Of a stretch of DNA of 64,000 bases, positions 6,784 to 16,469 are shown piece after piece. Origin of the DNA: Companilactobacillus formosensis. GTDB taxonomy: Bacteria > Bacillota > Bacilli > Lactobacillales > Lactobacillaceae. The stretch is taken from positions 1 to 64,000 of the forward strand of contig NZ_BJDU01000009.1 of assembly GCF_005405305.1 (NCBI RefSeq), given 5' to 3'. Under the pieces are notes generated by a model. That model made no database searches, had not been told where the DNA came from, and saw nothing but the letters and a program-made list of their open reading frames with translations. Each line of letters opens with the position of its first letter. Position 1 is the first letter of the stretch. A program made the position numbers and the translations under genes.

Positions 6784-9091
6784 AAATAATAGTTGGTATA
6801 TCGGGACTAAAAATTACGATTCTAAAATGATCAATAAAATTGAAACAATTATGTTTCAAGGTAATGGTTATGTTGGTATGAGAGGCGTGACGGAAGAACC
6901 ACAATTAAATGAAAAACGTGATATGTTCGTCTCCGGGACGTTTGATGCTTTTCCAAGTGAAGTAACAGAGCTTCCTAATTTGCCTGATCTGTTGAATATG
7001 GTCTTTCAAGTTGATGGCAAAACTTTAAATTTAAAAGATGGTCAAGTAAAGGGATATCATAAATACCTTGATATGAAGAATGGTGAATTGACACGTGAAT
7101 TTACGTGGATTATCGATTATAAGCAAGTTAATTTTAAATTCACTCGCTTCGTTTCGATGGATAATTATCATTTGTTGGCATCGAAAGTAACTATTAGTGC
7201 TGATAAAGATATTGATTTAAAAATTAAATCAGGAATTGATGGTCAACAGTCAAACAGTGGCACGCAACATCTTATGGAAGGTAGTAAGAGATTTTATGAA
7301 GGTAAATTCATTCAATTAACTGAAAAATCACAACAATCTAAGATTGAATTTGTCTTTAATTCGATGCATAAATTGTTTGTGAACGAAGTTTTATTAAATG
7401 ACAAGCCTTATATCAAAATGGGACGTCGGCAGATTTTTGAAAATTATGACGTTGATTTGGCAGCCGGACAAGTCTTTCAAATTGTGAAGTATAGTAACGT
7501 CTTCACGAGTATTGATCAAGACGTTAAAGATGACGATTTGGCAGAAACTTCAGTTAATTGTTTGAAGAAATCAAGTTGGGCTAATTACCATGAGTTATTA
7601 CAAAAGTCGGCTCGAGCTTGGGATAAGAAAGTTTGGAAGAAGAGCTTTGTTGAAATCAAATCTAATGAAATTGAACCACAAGTAGCGATTAACTTTGCTC
7701 GTTATCAATTAGCTGCTAACACACCACATTCTCCAAATATGAATATTGGTGCTAAGGGGTTAACTGGTGAAGGTTATAAAGGTCATACATTTTGGGACAC
7801 AGAAATTTTCATGTTGCCATATTTTATTTTTACAATGCCTAAGATTGCTAGAAATCTCTTAGAGTATCGTTATTTAGGACTAGAAGGTGCTCACAAGAAA
7901 GCAATTAGAAATGGTTACCGTGGTGCTGAATTTCCTTGGGAAGCTGCCTGTCCTAGTGATGGCGAAACAGCTCCACTCTGGGGTTCTGCTGATATTGTGA
8001 CTGGTGAGCCGATGAAAGTTTGGTCTGGTTTTATTGAACAACATATTACTGGTGATGTCGTTTATGCAGTAATGGAATATCTGAATGCTACCAATGATCG
8101 TGACTTTGCTAAAAAGATGGGTTACGAGATTATTTTGGATGCGGCCAAGTTTTGGGTCAGCCGTTTGGAGTATGATCAAGATCACGAACGCTATGAAATA
8201 ACTAACGTTATTGGACCTGATGAGTATAAAGAACATGCGGACAATAATGCTTACACTAATTACTTGGCCCATTGGTGTATTCAAAAGGCTATTCAAGTCG
8301 TTAATATTTTGAAAGAAGACCATCCAGATCTTTACGTGATTTTGGATAAGAAATTAGATTTAGTTGAAGCTTACAATGATTGGATTTCACGTGTAAATAA
8401 AATTTATTTGCCACAACCAAATAAACAAGGAGTAATTCCTCAAGATGACAAATATCTTTCTAAGAAAAAAATTGATGTAACCAAGTATCAAATAAATGAT
8501 CAAATCAGCGAGATTTTTAAAGATTATAATTTGGATCAAGTTAATAATTTACAAGTTACTAAGCAAGCTGATGTGATGTTATTGATTAATCTATTCGATG
8601 ATTATTTTGATAAAGATGTGAAATTGGCTAATTGGAATTACTATGAGCCAAAAACAACTCACGAATCTTCTTTGTCTATGCCGCCACATTCAATGATTGC
8701 TAATGAATTAGGACTAGATGACCAAGCTTACAAATTTTACAGATGGACTTGTGAGACGGACATGGGAGTTCATGTTGGTAAATCCGTTCAAGGGATGCAC
8801 TTAGCATCATGTGGTGGAATTTGGAGCATGACCGTTCAAGGTTTCGGCGGTGTGAGGATTTCCAATGGTAAATTACGGATTGATCCACATCTTCCTAAAG
8901 CCTGGTCTAGTTTGAAGTATCGGATTTGTTGGCACGGTAGTATTGTCAAAGTTTCTATTACACATGATGAAATGGAAGTAGAAGTTGTGGGTGATGGGAT
9001 TGAATTCGTCAACAATGGTCAAGAGTATCAAGTTCCGGATAATTCTAAAATCGAAGTTGATGATTTTGTGCCTGAGAAAGTTAAAAGATAG
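6758..9091 (+). CDS. Glycoside hydrolase family 65 disaccharide phosphorylase (maltose phosphorylase type)
   Basis: 777 aa, the usual GH65 phosphorylase size. The N-terminal beta-sandwich contains GNGYVGMRG. The catalytic (alpha/alpha)6 barrel contains GLTGEGYKGHTFWDTEIF and the general acid in NVIGPDEYKEHADNNAYTN. A later block is TTHESSLSMPPHS. The C-terminal jelly roll includes HGSIVKVSITHDEMEVEV. It cleaves an alpha-glucosyl disaccharide with phosphate to beta-glucose 1-phosphate plus sugar, saving ATP. No beta-phosphoglucomutase or sugar transporter is adjacent, so maltose versus kojibiose or trehalose-type substrate is open. Its terminator appears to be the repeat module A downstream. 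Confidence 0.88.
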   Translation: MEFCVDTNKNNSWYIGTKNYDSKMINKIETIMFQGNGYVGMRGVTEEPQLNEKRDMFVSGTFDAFPSEVTELPNLPDLLNMVFQVDGKTLNLKDGQVKGYHKYLDMKNGELTREFTWIIDYKQVNFKFTRFVSMDNYHLLASKVTISADKDIDLKIKSGIDGQQSNSGTQHLMEGSKRFYEGKFIQLTEKSQQSKIEFVFNSMHKLFVNEVLLNDKPYIKMGRRQIFENYDVDLAAGQVFQIVKYSNVFTSIDQDVKDDDLAETSVNCLKKSSWANYHELLQKSARAWDKKVWKKSFVEIKSNEIEPQVAINFARYQLAANTPHSPNMNIGAKGLTGEGYKGHTFWDTEIFMLPYFIFTMPKIARNLLEYRYLGLEGAHKKAIRNGYRGAEFPWEAACPSDGETAPLWGSADIVTGEPMKVWSGFIEQHITGDVVYAVMEYLNATNDRDFAKKMGYEIILDAAKFWVSRLEYDQDHERYEITNVIGPDEYKEHADNNAYTNYLAHWCIQKAIQVVNILKEDHPDLYVILDKKLDLVEAYNDWISRVNKIYLPQPNKQGVIPQDDKYLSKKKIDVTKYQINDQISEIFKDYNLDQVNNLQVTKQADVMLLINLFDDYFDKDVKLANWNYYEPKTTHESSLSMPPHSMIANELGLDDQAYKFYRWTCETDMGVHVGKSVQGMHLASCGGIWSMTVQGFGGVRISNGKLRIDPHLPKAWSSLKYRICWHGSIVKVSITHDEMEVEVVGDGIEFVNNGQEYQVPDNSKIEVDDFVPEKVKR

Positions 9092-9118
9092 TGGTTGTGT
9101 TAATTGATGTCAGGTTAA

Positions 9119-9255
9119 AAAGGACGAACGTTTTCTAGGACCTCGCTCCCGACTAGGTAGTGATATCTATCTTTATATAAATTACTTCAGAAAATTAATA
9201 GAGGATATTATTAGAATTGTGGACTATTGCTGCATTCTAATGGTGTCCTTTTTGT
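9119..9255 (+). repeat. Repeat module A (copy 1) with terminator-like hairpin
   Basis: Begins in a remnant of module B's arm and then CCTCGCTCCCGACTAG, followed by the module A signature TCTTTATATAAATTACTTCAG. The hairpin at 9202-9249 (AGGATATTATTAGAATTG... with ...ATTCTAATGGTGTCCT) is followed by five T. Compared with the copy at 51.3 kb, the A-T pair near its base is replaced by G-C on both sides. It is the only terminator-like structure after the GH65 gene. Confidence 0.75.
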
Positions 9256-9288
9256 TTTATATATGTAAAGAATAAAGAAATAGTGCCG

Positions 9289-9341
9289 GCAGCGTTCCAA
9301 CCAATCACAGGGCTTTCGCGGATGACGGCAGTTTTCAAACA
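9289..9341 (+). repeat. Remnant of repeat module B (distal end)
   Basis: GCGTTCCAACCAATCACAGG...GCGGATGACGGCAG matches the outer end of the module B copies at 21.9 kb (reverse strand) and 42.3 kb; the rest of module B is absent. Confidence 0.7.
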
Positions 9342-9416
9342 GAAACATTTTCATGAAATTATTTCTAATCAAAATATATTAAAATATAACTAACTGAAAT
9401 TATGGAGGATGTTTGT

Positions 9417-10229
9417 ATGACTAAAGTGGTAGTAATTACTGGAATTTCGTCAGGAATGGGACGGGCAGCAGCCATTTATTTTAAAAATCAAGGATTTGAG
9501 GTCTATGGTGGTGCACGACGTGTTGAACGTTTGGCTGATTTGTCAGAAATGGGAATTCATACCCAAAAGCTTGATGTAACTGATAAACTGTCGGTTCGAG
9601 GATTGGTTGATCACGTTGTTAAGCAGCAAGGTAGAATTGATGTTTTGATCAATAATGCTGGTTATGGTGAATTTGGACCAATTGAAGAAGTTCCCGTAGA
9701 GAATGCTAAGCGCCAATTTGATGTCAACTTGTTTGGAGCAGATCGTATTACTCAATTAGTATTGCCAGTCATGCGTCGTCAAAATTCCGGTCGAATCGTG
9801 AACATTTCGTCAGTCGGAGCCAATATTTACAGTGCCCTGGGTGGTTGGTACTATACGACTAAGGCTAGTTTAAATATGTGGAGTGACGTTTTAGATCAAG
9901 AAGTAAAGCCATTCGGGATTCGTTCAGTGATAGTTCAACCAGGGTTGACTAAGTCAGAGTGGAGTAAGATTGCCTTTGAAAATGCGCGTAAGAATTTATT
10001 AGAAGATTCTCCATATGAAAATTTATTGGATAAGACTGAAGGTCTATTCGACAAAATCAAAGGTACCCAAGCTACGGCTGAAGATTTGGCAAAAGTATTT
10101 TATCAGGCAGCGACCGATATTCATCCAAAACGTCGTTATTACCATTCAATTATTGATCACGGAATGGTTTTGACGGCTACAACTATGCCAAGAGTTTATC
10201 GCTTTGCCTTGAATAAATTGATGAAATAA
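9417..10229 (+). CDS. Short-chain dehydrogenase/reductase (classical SDR)
   Basis: 270 aa from ATG 9417, with GGAGG seven bases upstream; an earlier in-frame ATG at 9402 overlaps that site. The cofactor motif is VITGISSGMG, then NNAGYGEFG, catalytic Ser in VNISSVG, and the YYTTK active-site Tyr-Lys pair. Basic residues in GARRVERL after the second strand suggest NADP(H). Substrate not readable; C-terminal RYYHSIIDHG... resembles oxidoreductases annotated only as SDR in lactobacilli. Single gene with its own terminator. Confidence 0.88.
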   Translation: MTKVVVITGISSGMGRAAAIYFKNQGFEVYGGARRVERLADLSEMGIHTQKLDVTDKLSVRGLVDHVVKQQGRIDVLINNAGYGEFGPIEEVPVENAKRQFDVNLFGADRITQLVLPVMRRQNSGRIVNISSVGANIYSALGGWYYTTKASLNMWSDVLDQEVKPFGIRSVIVQPGLTKSEWSKIAFENARKNLLEDSPYENLLDKTEGLFDKIKGTQATAEDLAKVFYQAATDIHPKRRYYHSIIDHGMVLTATTMPRVYRFALNKLMK

Positions 10230-10238
10230 AGATTAAAG

Positions 10239-10285
10239 ACATTACCGGAATAACGGATAATACTGTGTTCTGGTAATGTTTTTTT
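10239..10285 (+). terminator. Rho-independent terminator
   Basis: ACATTACCGGAA / TTCTGGTAATGT stem followed by seven T. Confidence 0.82.
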
Positions 10286-10431
10286 ATTATGGAAGATTTC
10301 ATCAAAAAAAAGAAAATTCAAAATTTTTTTATTTTTTTTAAATAATTTTCAAAACCTTATCAAATAGGCGTTATTGAGCTCCAGCTTTCTTAGAAAAGAT
10401 TAAATAGTCTAATTTTTCTCTAATTTTAAGG

Positions 10432-10460
10432 TTGAAAAAGAATTTATAAGGTGCTACTAT
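10432..10460 (+). promoter_or_regulatory. argGH promoter
   Basis: -35 TTGAAA, 17-bp spacer, -10 TACTAT, 44 bp before the argG start. I saw no clear ArgR box or T-box in the leader. Confidence 0.6.
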
Positions 10461-10504
10461 CTTTTTCATAAATTAATTTTTTTCTAATAAAGGGAGACAG
10501 TATT

Positions 10505-11746
10505 ATGACAGAGACAAAAAAAGTAGTTTTAGCATATTCCGGTGGATTGGACACATCAGTAGCCATTCCATGGTTGAAAAATAAAGGATACGACGTTATT
10601 GCATGTTGTATCAATGTTGGTGAAGGAAAAGATCTTGAGTTTATCAAGAACAAAGCGATTGACGCTGGTGCAGTTGATGCAATCGCCATTGATGCTTTAG
10701 ATGAATTCGCTGACGATTACGCATTAGTAGCATTACAAGGACATACCCTCTATGAAGGTATTTATCCTCTTCTCTCTGCCTTATCCCGACCTCTTATTAG
10801 TAAAAAATTAGTAGAAATTGCCAAAGAAAATGATGCAGTTGCCATTGCCCATGGCTGTACCGGAAAAGGTAACGATCAAGTTCGTTTTGAAGTTGCCATC
10901 CACGCTTTGGCTCCAGAAATGACCGTGTTAGGACCTGTTCGTGATTGGCATTGGTCACGTGAGGAAGAAATCGAATATGCCAAGGAACACAACATTCCAA
11001 TTCCGATTGATTTGGACTCACCATATTCTATCGATGCCAATATTTGGGGTCGTGCTAATGAATGTGGCGTTTTGGAAGATCCTTGGAACGAAGCACCAGA
11101 AGATGCTTTTGATATCACTAATCCAATTGAAAAAACACCTGACGAACCAACTAGTATTGAAATTGCCTTTGAACAAGGTGTTCCTGTTTCACTAGATGGT
11201 GAAAAGATGAAGTTCTCAGATATGATTCAAGAACTAAATGTGATTGCTGGTGAAAATGGTATCGGAAGAATCGACCATATCGAAAATCGTTTGGTTGGTA
11301 TCAAGTCACGTGAAGTTTATGAAACACCTGCTGCTGCAGTCTTGTTGAAAGCTCACAAAGAACTTGAAGATTTGACACTAGAACGTGATTTAGCTCATTT
11401 TAAGCCATATATCGAAAAACAATTGAGCGACACAATTTATAACGGACTATGGTTCTCACCATTGATGGATTCATTGTTGGCCTTCTTGCATGAAAGTCAA
11501 AAGACCGTTAATGGAGTTATTAAGTTGAAGTTGTTCAAGGGTAATGTTTTGGTACAAGGACGTAAATCACCAAATTCCCTATATGACAAGGATTTGGCAA
11601 CATACACTTCAGCTGATTCATTCGACCAAGAAGCTGCTCAAGGATTCATCAAACTATGGGGACTTCCAACACAAGTTTCTGCTCAAGTTAGCGAAAAAGC
11701 TGCTCAACAGAAGAACGAAGCTAGCCATACTGAGGTGAACCAATGA
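10505..11746 (+). CDS. argG: Argininosuccinate synthase
   Basis: 413 aa, GGGAG ribosome site before ATG 10505. The ATP pyrophosphatase loop [12 protein letters not shown] lies at residues 9-20. [14 protein letters not shown] and [18 protein letters not shown] are hallmark blocks of the family. It condenses citrulline and aspartate with ATP to argininosuccinate. Overlaps argH by four bases (ATGA), so the two steps are translationally coupled. No other arginine-biosynthesis genes are in the window. Confidence 0.97.
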   Translation: MTETKKVVLAYSGGLDTSVAIPWLKNKGYDVIACCINVGEGKDLEFIKNKAIDAGAVDAIAIDALDEFADDYALVALQGHTLYEGIYPLLSALSRPLISKKLVEIAKENDAVAIAHGCTGKGNDQVRFEVAIHALAPEMTVLGPVRDWHWSREEEIEYAKEHNIPIPIDLDSPYSIDANIWGRANECGVLEDPWNEAPEDAFDITNPIEKTPDEPTSIEIAFEQGVPVSLDGEKMKFSDMIQELNVIAGENGIGRIDHIENRLVGIKSREVYETPAAAVLLKAHKELEDLTLERDLAHFKPYIEKQLSDTIYNGLWFSPLMDSLLAFLHESQKTVNGVIKLKLFKGNVLVQGRKSPNSLYDKDLATYTSADSFDQEAAQGFIKLWGLPTQVSAQVSEKAAQQKNEASHTEVNQ

Positions 11747-13125
11747 GTACCGAAAAGCTCTGGGGTGGAAGATTTTCACAACAAGCCGACAGTTGGGTAG
11801 ATGAATTCGGTGCTTCAATCAGTTTTGATCAACAAATGGCTGATGAAGATATAACTGGATCTTTGGCTCACGTCAAAATGTTAGAAAAAACTGGAATTTT
11901 GAATCATGATGACGTTTCAAAAATAGTTGCTGGACTTGAGGATATTCAAACAGATTTGCATCAAGGAAAAATCCATTTCACAGTTGAAAACGAAGATATC
12001 CATATGAATATTGAAAGTATTTTAACTGATCGAATTGGACCTGTAGCTGGTAAATTGCATACGGGACGTTCAAGAAATGACCAAGTCGCAACTGATTTTC
12101 ATTTGTACGTCAAGAATCGTTTGCCTAAGATTATTGAAGAAATCAAGACTATCCAAACGACTTTGGTTAAACTAGCGAATGAAAATGTCGAGACTATCAT
12201 GCCTGGATATACTCACTTGCAACACGCTCAACCAATTTCTTATGGTCACTATTTGATGGCTTATTATTCAATGTTGAAACGTGATGTGGAAAGATTAGAA
12301 TTTAATCAAAAACACACTGATATTTCACCATTAGGTGCCGCTGCTTTAGCCGGAACGACTTTTCCAATCGATCGTCAATTTACAGCTGATGAATTGGGAT
12401 TTGGTGAAGTTTATGGTAATTCATTGGATGCAGTGTCTGATCGTGATTTTGCTTTAGAATTTTTGAGTAACGCTTCAATTTTGATGCTACATTTATCACG
12501 TTTTTGTGAAGAGTTGAGTATGTGGGTCAGTTATGAATTCAACTATTTGGAACTAAGCGACAAGTACACGACGGGAAGCTCTATCATGCCTCAAAAGAAG
12601 AATCCTGATATGGCAGAACTTATCCGTGGCAAGAGTGGTCGAGTGTTTGGACATTTGTTCGGATTACTTTCGACGATGAAGTCTTTACCTTTGGCTTATA
12701 ACAAGGATCTTCAAGAAGATAAAGAAGGCGTTTTTGATACTGTCAAAACTATTCTGCCAGCTTTGAGAGTGTTCAACGGGATGCTTTCGACTGTTAAAGT
12801 TAAAAAAGATAACATGTACAAAGCTACTACGCACGACTTTTCAAATGCGACTGAATTGGCTGATTACTTGGCTACGAAGGGGATTCCTTTTAGACAAGCA
12901 CATGGAATTGTTGGAGAATTAGTTTTGAAAGGTATCCAAAGTGGTCAAAACTTACAGGATATTTCGATGGCTGATTTTAAGAAAATTTCACCTTTGATTG
13001 AAGAAGACGTTTATGAAGTATTGAAACCAGAGGTTGCCGTGGAAAGAAGAAATTCTTATGGCGGTACTGGCTTTAAACAAGTTCGTGAACAAATTAAAAA
13101 AGCTCAAGAGGAATTAGATTTATAA
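11743..13125 (+). CDS. argH: Argininosuccinate lyase
   Basis: 460 aa. [30 protein letters not shown] and the signature [12 protein letters not shown] (flexible loop with catalytic Ser) place it in the fumarase/aspartase superfamily as ArgH. It splits argininosuccinate into arginine and fumarate. ATG overlaps the argG stop. Followed by a strong terminator. Confidence 0.97.
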   Translation: MSTEKLWGGRFSQQADSWVDEFGASISFDQQMADEDITGSLAHVKMLEKTGILNHDDVSKIVAGLEDIQTDLHQGKIHFTVENEDIHMNIESILTDRIGPVAGKLHTGRSRNDQVATDFHLYVKNRLPKIIEEIKTIQTTLVKLANENVETIMPGYTHLQHAQPISYGHYLMAYYSMLKRDVERLEFNQKHTDISPLGAAALAGTTFPIDRQFTADELGFGEVYGNSLDAVSDRDFALEFLSNASILMLHLSRFCEELSMWVSYEFNYLELSDKYTTGSSIMPQKKNPDMAELIRGKSGRVFGHLFGLLSTMKSLPLAYNKDLQEDKEGVFDTVKTILPALRVFNGMLSTVKVKKDNMYKATTHDFSNATELADYLATKGIPFRQAHGIVGELVLKGIQSGQNLQDISMADFKKISPLIEEDVYEVLKPEVAVERRNSYGGTGFKQVREQIKKAQEELDL

Positions 13126-13135
13126 AAATCAAAAG

Positions 13136-13181
13136 AATCCTACTATGAGTGTCGATTAAGGCATTCTAGTAGGATTTTTTT
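13136..13181 (+). terminator. Rho-independent terminator of argGH
   Basis: AATCCTACTA / TAGTAGGATT stem followed by seven T. Confidence 0.85.
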
Positions 13182-13234
13182 CGTTGATTGGTGTTTGCTA
13201 TAAAAATATGTTTAGTGATTTATGCAGTGAAAGG

Positions 13235-13353
13235 ATGTTCTCTTTAGAAGCAAAGACCCCCCGTTCTCAATTGAGAGATACTTGTTAATAATATCTTTGG
13301 TTATTGTCGCTTTGATTATTGATTCAGTTTACTATTCGTACCAAAGTAAATAA
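13235..13353 (+). pseudogene. Possible small one-helix membrane peptide gene, frameshifted at a C6 run
   Basis: ATG 13235 opens MFSLEAKTP and then leaves frame at six C (13257-13262). If the run had seven C, the frame would continue PFSIERYLLIISLVIVAL and end VYYSYQSK, a 39-residue peptide with one transmembrane helix, like small holin-like or Fst-type peptides of lactobacilli. A terminator follows at 13378. AAAGG abuts the ATG, a poor ribosome site. Could be a decayed or switching peptide gene, or chance. Confidence 0.3.
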
Positions 13354-13377
13354 AATTTTGAAATTAGGATTATTTTG

Positions 13378-13413
13378 ATCACTTTGTGTGGTTAAAGTGG
13401 TCCTATTTTTTTT
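13378..13413 (+). terminator. Rho-independent terminator
   Basis: GATCACTTT / AAAGTGGTC stem followed by a run of T; it terminates whatever is transcribed from the 13.2-13.35 kb segment. Confidence 0.75.
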
Positions 13414-13445
13414 GTTTAAGTAACTAAGAGGTAAAAAAGCAAAAG

Positions 13446-13622
13446 CACTATATAGTCCGGAATAGCAAAGAAAATTGGCTCAAATGTGAAATTTCTCTTG
13501 GCAATTTATTGCCTAGTGAAAGGTCGAGCTTGAAGACTTTGCCCGGGTCTGGGCTTAGCAAAGGCTCCAAGTCGTGCCCACATTGTTCCAGCCAAATTTT
13601 CTTTGCTATGGAGGACGGCATC
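13446..13622 (+). repeat. Repeat module B (full copy)
   Basis: From CACTATATAGTCCGG to GAGGACGGCATC. Predicted helices: closing stem TAGCAAAGAAAATTGGC with GCCAAATTTTCTTTGCTA; hairpin TTTCTCT-T-GGCAA / TTGCC-T-AGTGAAA; and a long hairpin with CTTTGC / GCAAAG. A long ORF running out of this repeat into the following gene (from 13574) is an artefact of the repeat; the true start of that gene is 13778. Confidence 0.85.
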
Positions 13623-13777
13623 CAATATTGACTAAAATTCTAAATCGGTTGTCTTCCACCCTCTATCTAAGATTTTCTTATTTTACCCTTACCAAATCAT
13701 CAAGACCGCGCCACTACTGGGATGCTATAACTTATATATGCTTTAGAAACGGTAAGAAATGTAACAGAGGTGACTTT

Positions 13778-14995
13778 TTGGCTGAAGTAAAAACTAGAAA
13801 AAAGAAATATCTCCATGAAGTGGACCTGATGCGTGTTCTTTTCATTGGCGGGGTGTTGTTGAATCATACAACGACCGCCTTTAGAAATAATGTCGGCAGT
13901 GGGTCAGGTAGTGAATTGTTCTTAGAAGCTTCTCACTTGGCACTTCACTTTACCAGAATGGGTTTCATGTTTATGACAGGACTGGTTTTGGTACTAAATT
14001 ATTACAATAAAGAACATCATTGGCTGAAGTTTTGGAAGAAACGTTATATCAGCGTTGGGATTCCTTATATTGGTTGGAATGCCATTATGATGTGGTTCAC
14101 GACTATTACAGCTGGGGTTGCCTTGAATTGGCCTAATTACTTCCAGAATTTATTTGATGCAATTATTCATGGTAACAAATTTTACATGTACTACATTATT
14201 GTTACTTTCCAGTTGTATTTGATTTTTCCATTGTTGGTGTACATGTTTAAGAAATTTAAGAATCATCATTTGGCTGTTTTAACTGTTAGTGCCATCTTAC
14301 AACTACTCTTAGTAATTGGAATTAAATATTGGTTGCCAGGAGTTGATCGTGACAGTTGGTGGTATTTATTTAGAGCCTATGGATTAAACATTTTAGTATA
14401 TCAATTTTACTTTATTGCTGGCGCCTTCGTGGCCATTCACTATGATTAAGTAGATCGTTTTATCGAAAAAAATCACCGTATGATCGGCTGGTCAACTTTG
14501 GCTTTAGCAATTAGTACAGTCGCATTATTCTTTGGAAATATCAATATTTTGAAACTTAGTTTGAGTGCCAGTTTATCAATTCATCAACCATTAATTTTTA
14601 TTTATGACACGTTTATGATTGCATTTGTCTTCTGGATTGGTCGTCAATATGCTCATGCTAGAAATCATGGTTTTCCAAATTGGTTAGAAAAAATTATTAA
14701 AAATATGTCAAAAGTTTCCTTTGGGATTTATTTAGTCCAAACAATTCCGGTAACAATGCTTTATGGAATATTGAATATGATCCATTTACCTTCAATCGTG
14801 ACGTTGTTGTTATTGCCATTCGGTTACGTTTTCGTGTTAGGAGGATCATTCTTAATTTCTTGGTTCTGTTACAAGGTGCCACCATTTGGAATTTTGATTG
14901 GACGCCCACAACACATATTTAGTGCAAAAAAAGCTAAAGGAGTAGTTGAAAATGTCAAAAATAACGAATCAATTAAACAAGCAGTTAAGGAATAA
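13778..14995 (+). pseudogene. Acyltransferase 3 family membrane protein, interrupted by one nonsense codon
   Basis: Start TTG 13778 (AGAGGTGA five to six bases upstream). YLHEVDLMRVLFIGGVLLNH is the usual catalytic-His N-terminus, followed by about ten hydrophobic segments. The frame stops at TAA 14447-14449 after AIHYD and continues in the same frame with VDRFIEKNHRMIGW to 14995, so a single codon breaks a ~405-codon gene. Such proteins O-acylate sugars or lipids at the membrane. It heads the ligase-transporter group. Either a pseudogene, or two polypeptides (ATG 14480 could restart). Sequencing error not excluded. Confidence 0.8.
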
Positions 14996-16469
14996 TATGA
15001 ATCAAGAAATAATTAAGGATGAAAAACGAAATCGTTGGTATAAAGGCTTTGAAGTTGCTGATGATGTTCGGATGTTGCGAGAGGAATTTTTAGACTTACA
15101 CATCGGATATGGTGACGTGGTTCTAGTTTGCTTGGCCAATACCGCAGCTTATCCCTTAATAACACAAGCGCTTTGGGAAGTTGGAGCCGTGATGCATCCA
15201 GTCGCTGCCACAACACCAGAAAAGGAATTGCAACAAGAATTAAAAGAACATGATTATGTGGCTTCTATCGTTGGACAAACATTAGTTGATGCGGCTTTAG
15301 ATGATCGTGTGGCGATTGTTTCAGCTTTACATTTGCAAACTTATTCTTTATTACATATCATTCGCGACCGTAGTTTGATGGGGCACGATGCCAGAATCCC
15401 TGAAGAAGATGATTTGGCTTTGATTATGAATACTTCTGGAACTACTGGTAAGCCCAAACGTGTTGGCTTGACGCATAGAATCTTGTTAAATGGTGTCAAA
15501 CATGATATTGAAAGCCACAAGATGACATCTGAAGATACTAGTTTGTTGGTTATGCCGATGTTTCATATCAATGCTCAAGCCGTAGTGATTTTGGCAACTA
15601 GATTATCTGGTGGCAAGTTAGTAATTGCTGAAAAATTCAGTGCATCTAAGTTTTGGAACCAAGTTAGAAATAATGATGTTACTTGGGTATCAGTCGTACC
15701 AACTATCGTCAATATTTTGTTAATCAATCAAAAAGCTAATGAAAGTTATAGTGATGATATTAGATTACGTTTTGTTAGATGTTCATCATTTGCTTTGCCA
15801 CTCGATAAATTGACTGCCTTCCAAACTCGTTTCCATACGAGAATTTTGGAAGGATATGGGATGACGGAAACTGCTAGCCAATGTACGATCAATCCATTTG
15901 ATGCACCAAAAGTTGGTTCAGCTGGAAAGCCATTTGAAACTGACTTAGGAATTATGGTTAATGACCAAATTACTAAACGTCCTAAACAAATCGGTGAAAT
16001 TGTTGTCCGTGGTGACCATGTTATTAGTGATTACTTAGATCCACATCCGGACTCGTTCAAAGATGGTTGGTTCTTAACTGGTGATTTAGGATATTTGGAC
16101 GAAGACGGCTACTTGTTCGTTAAAGGACGCAAAAAAGACATCATCAACCATGGTGGCGAAAAAGTTGCTCCCGCCCAAGTTGAAAATGTCTTGAGTCAAT
16201 TGAGTTTTGTTAAAGAAGTTTCCGTTATTGGTACACCAGATACGCTATATGGTGAAGCAGTGACGGCAGTTGTGATCAGTAATGGCGAACAAGATGAAGA
16301 ATTAGAACGTCAAAAAATCATTGCTCATGCTAAAGAAACTTTAGCTACTTATGAACAGCCGACGAGAATTTTCTTCGTGAAGGATTATCCACGTAATGCT
16401 ACAGGTAAAGTTATTCGTTTGAAATTACGCCAACAAGTTATGTCAACGTTAGTTAGGAGTGCTGGATGA
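14952..16469 (+). CDS. AMP-forming acyl-CoA synthetase/ligase (ANL superfamily), paralogue 1
   Basis: 505 aa from ATG 14952 (AAAGGAG nine bases upstream), overlapping the end of the acyltransferase frame. The P-loop is NTSGTTGKPKRVGLTH, A5 motif GYGMTETAS, hinge/A7-A8 WFLTGDLGYLDEDGY and VKGRKKDIINHGGEKV, and catalytic Lys in RNATGKVIR. It activates a carboxylate as acyl-AMP and loads CoA or another thiol. Its stop overlaps the next gene's start (ATGA). The partner transporter suggests that the substrate is imported, but the substrate is unknown. A paralogue lies at 20284-21786. Confidence 0.87.
   Translation: MSKITNQLNKQLRNNMNQEIIKDEKRNRWYKGFEVADDVRMLREEFLDLHIGYGDVVLVCLANTAAYPLITQALWEVGAVMHPVAATTPEKELQQELKEHDYVASIVGQTLVDAALDDRVAIVSALHLQTYSLLHIIRDRSLMGHDARIPEEDDLALIMNTSGTTGKPKRVGLTHRILLNGVKHDIESHKMTSEDTSLLVMPMFHINAQAVVILATRLSGGKLVIAEKFSASKFWNQVRNNDVTWVSVVPTIVNILLINQKANESYSDDIRLRFVRCSSFALPLDKLTAFQTRFHTRILEGYGMTETASQCTINPFDAPKVGSAGKPFETDLGIMVNDQITKRPKQIGEIVVRGDHVISDYLDPHPDSFKDGWFLTGDLGYLDEDGYLFVKGRKKDIINHGGEKVAPAQVENVLSQLSFVKEVSVIGTPDTLYGEAVTAVVISNGEQDEELERQKIIAHAKETLATYEQPTRIFFVKDYPRNATGKVIRLKLRQQVMSTLVRSAG

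Noticed and set aside
7880-8323. 147-codon reverse ORF inside the GH65 gene
   Set aside because: Antisense shadow of a strongly conserved coding region, no ribosome site.
13574-13777. Upstream extension of the acyltransferase frame
   Set aside because: It begins inside repeat module B; the family's N-terminus and a good ribosome site fit TTG 13778.
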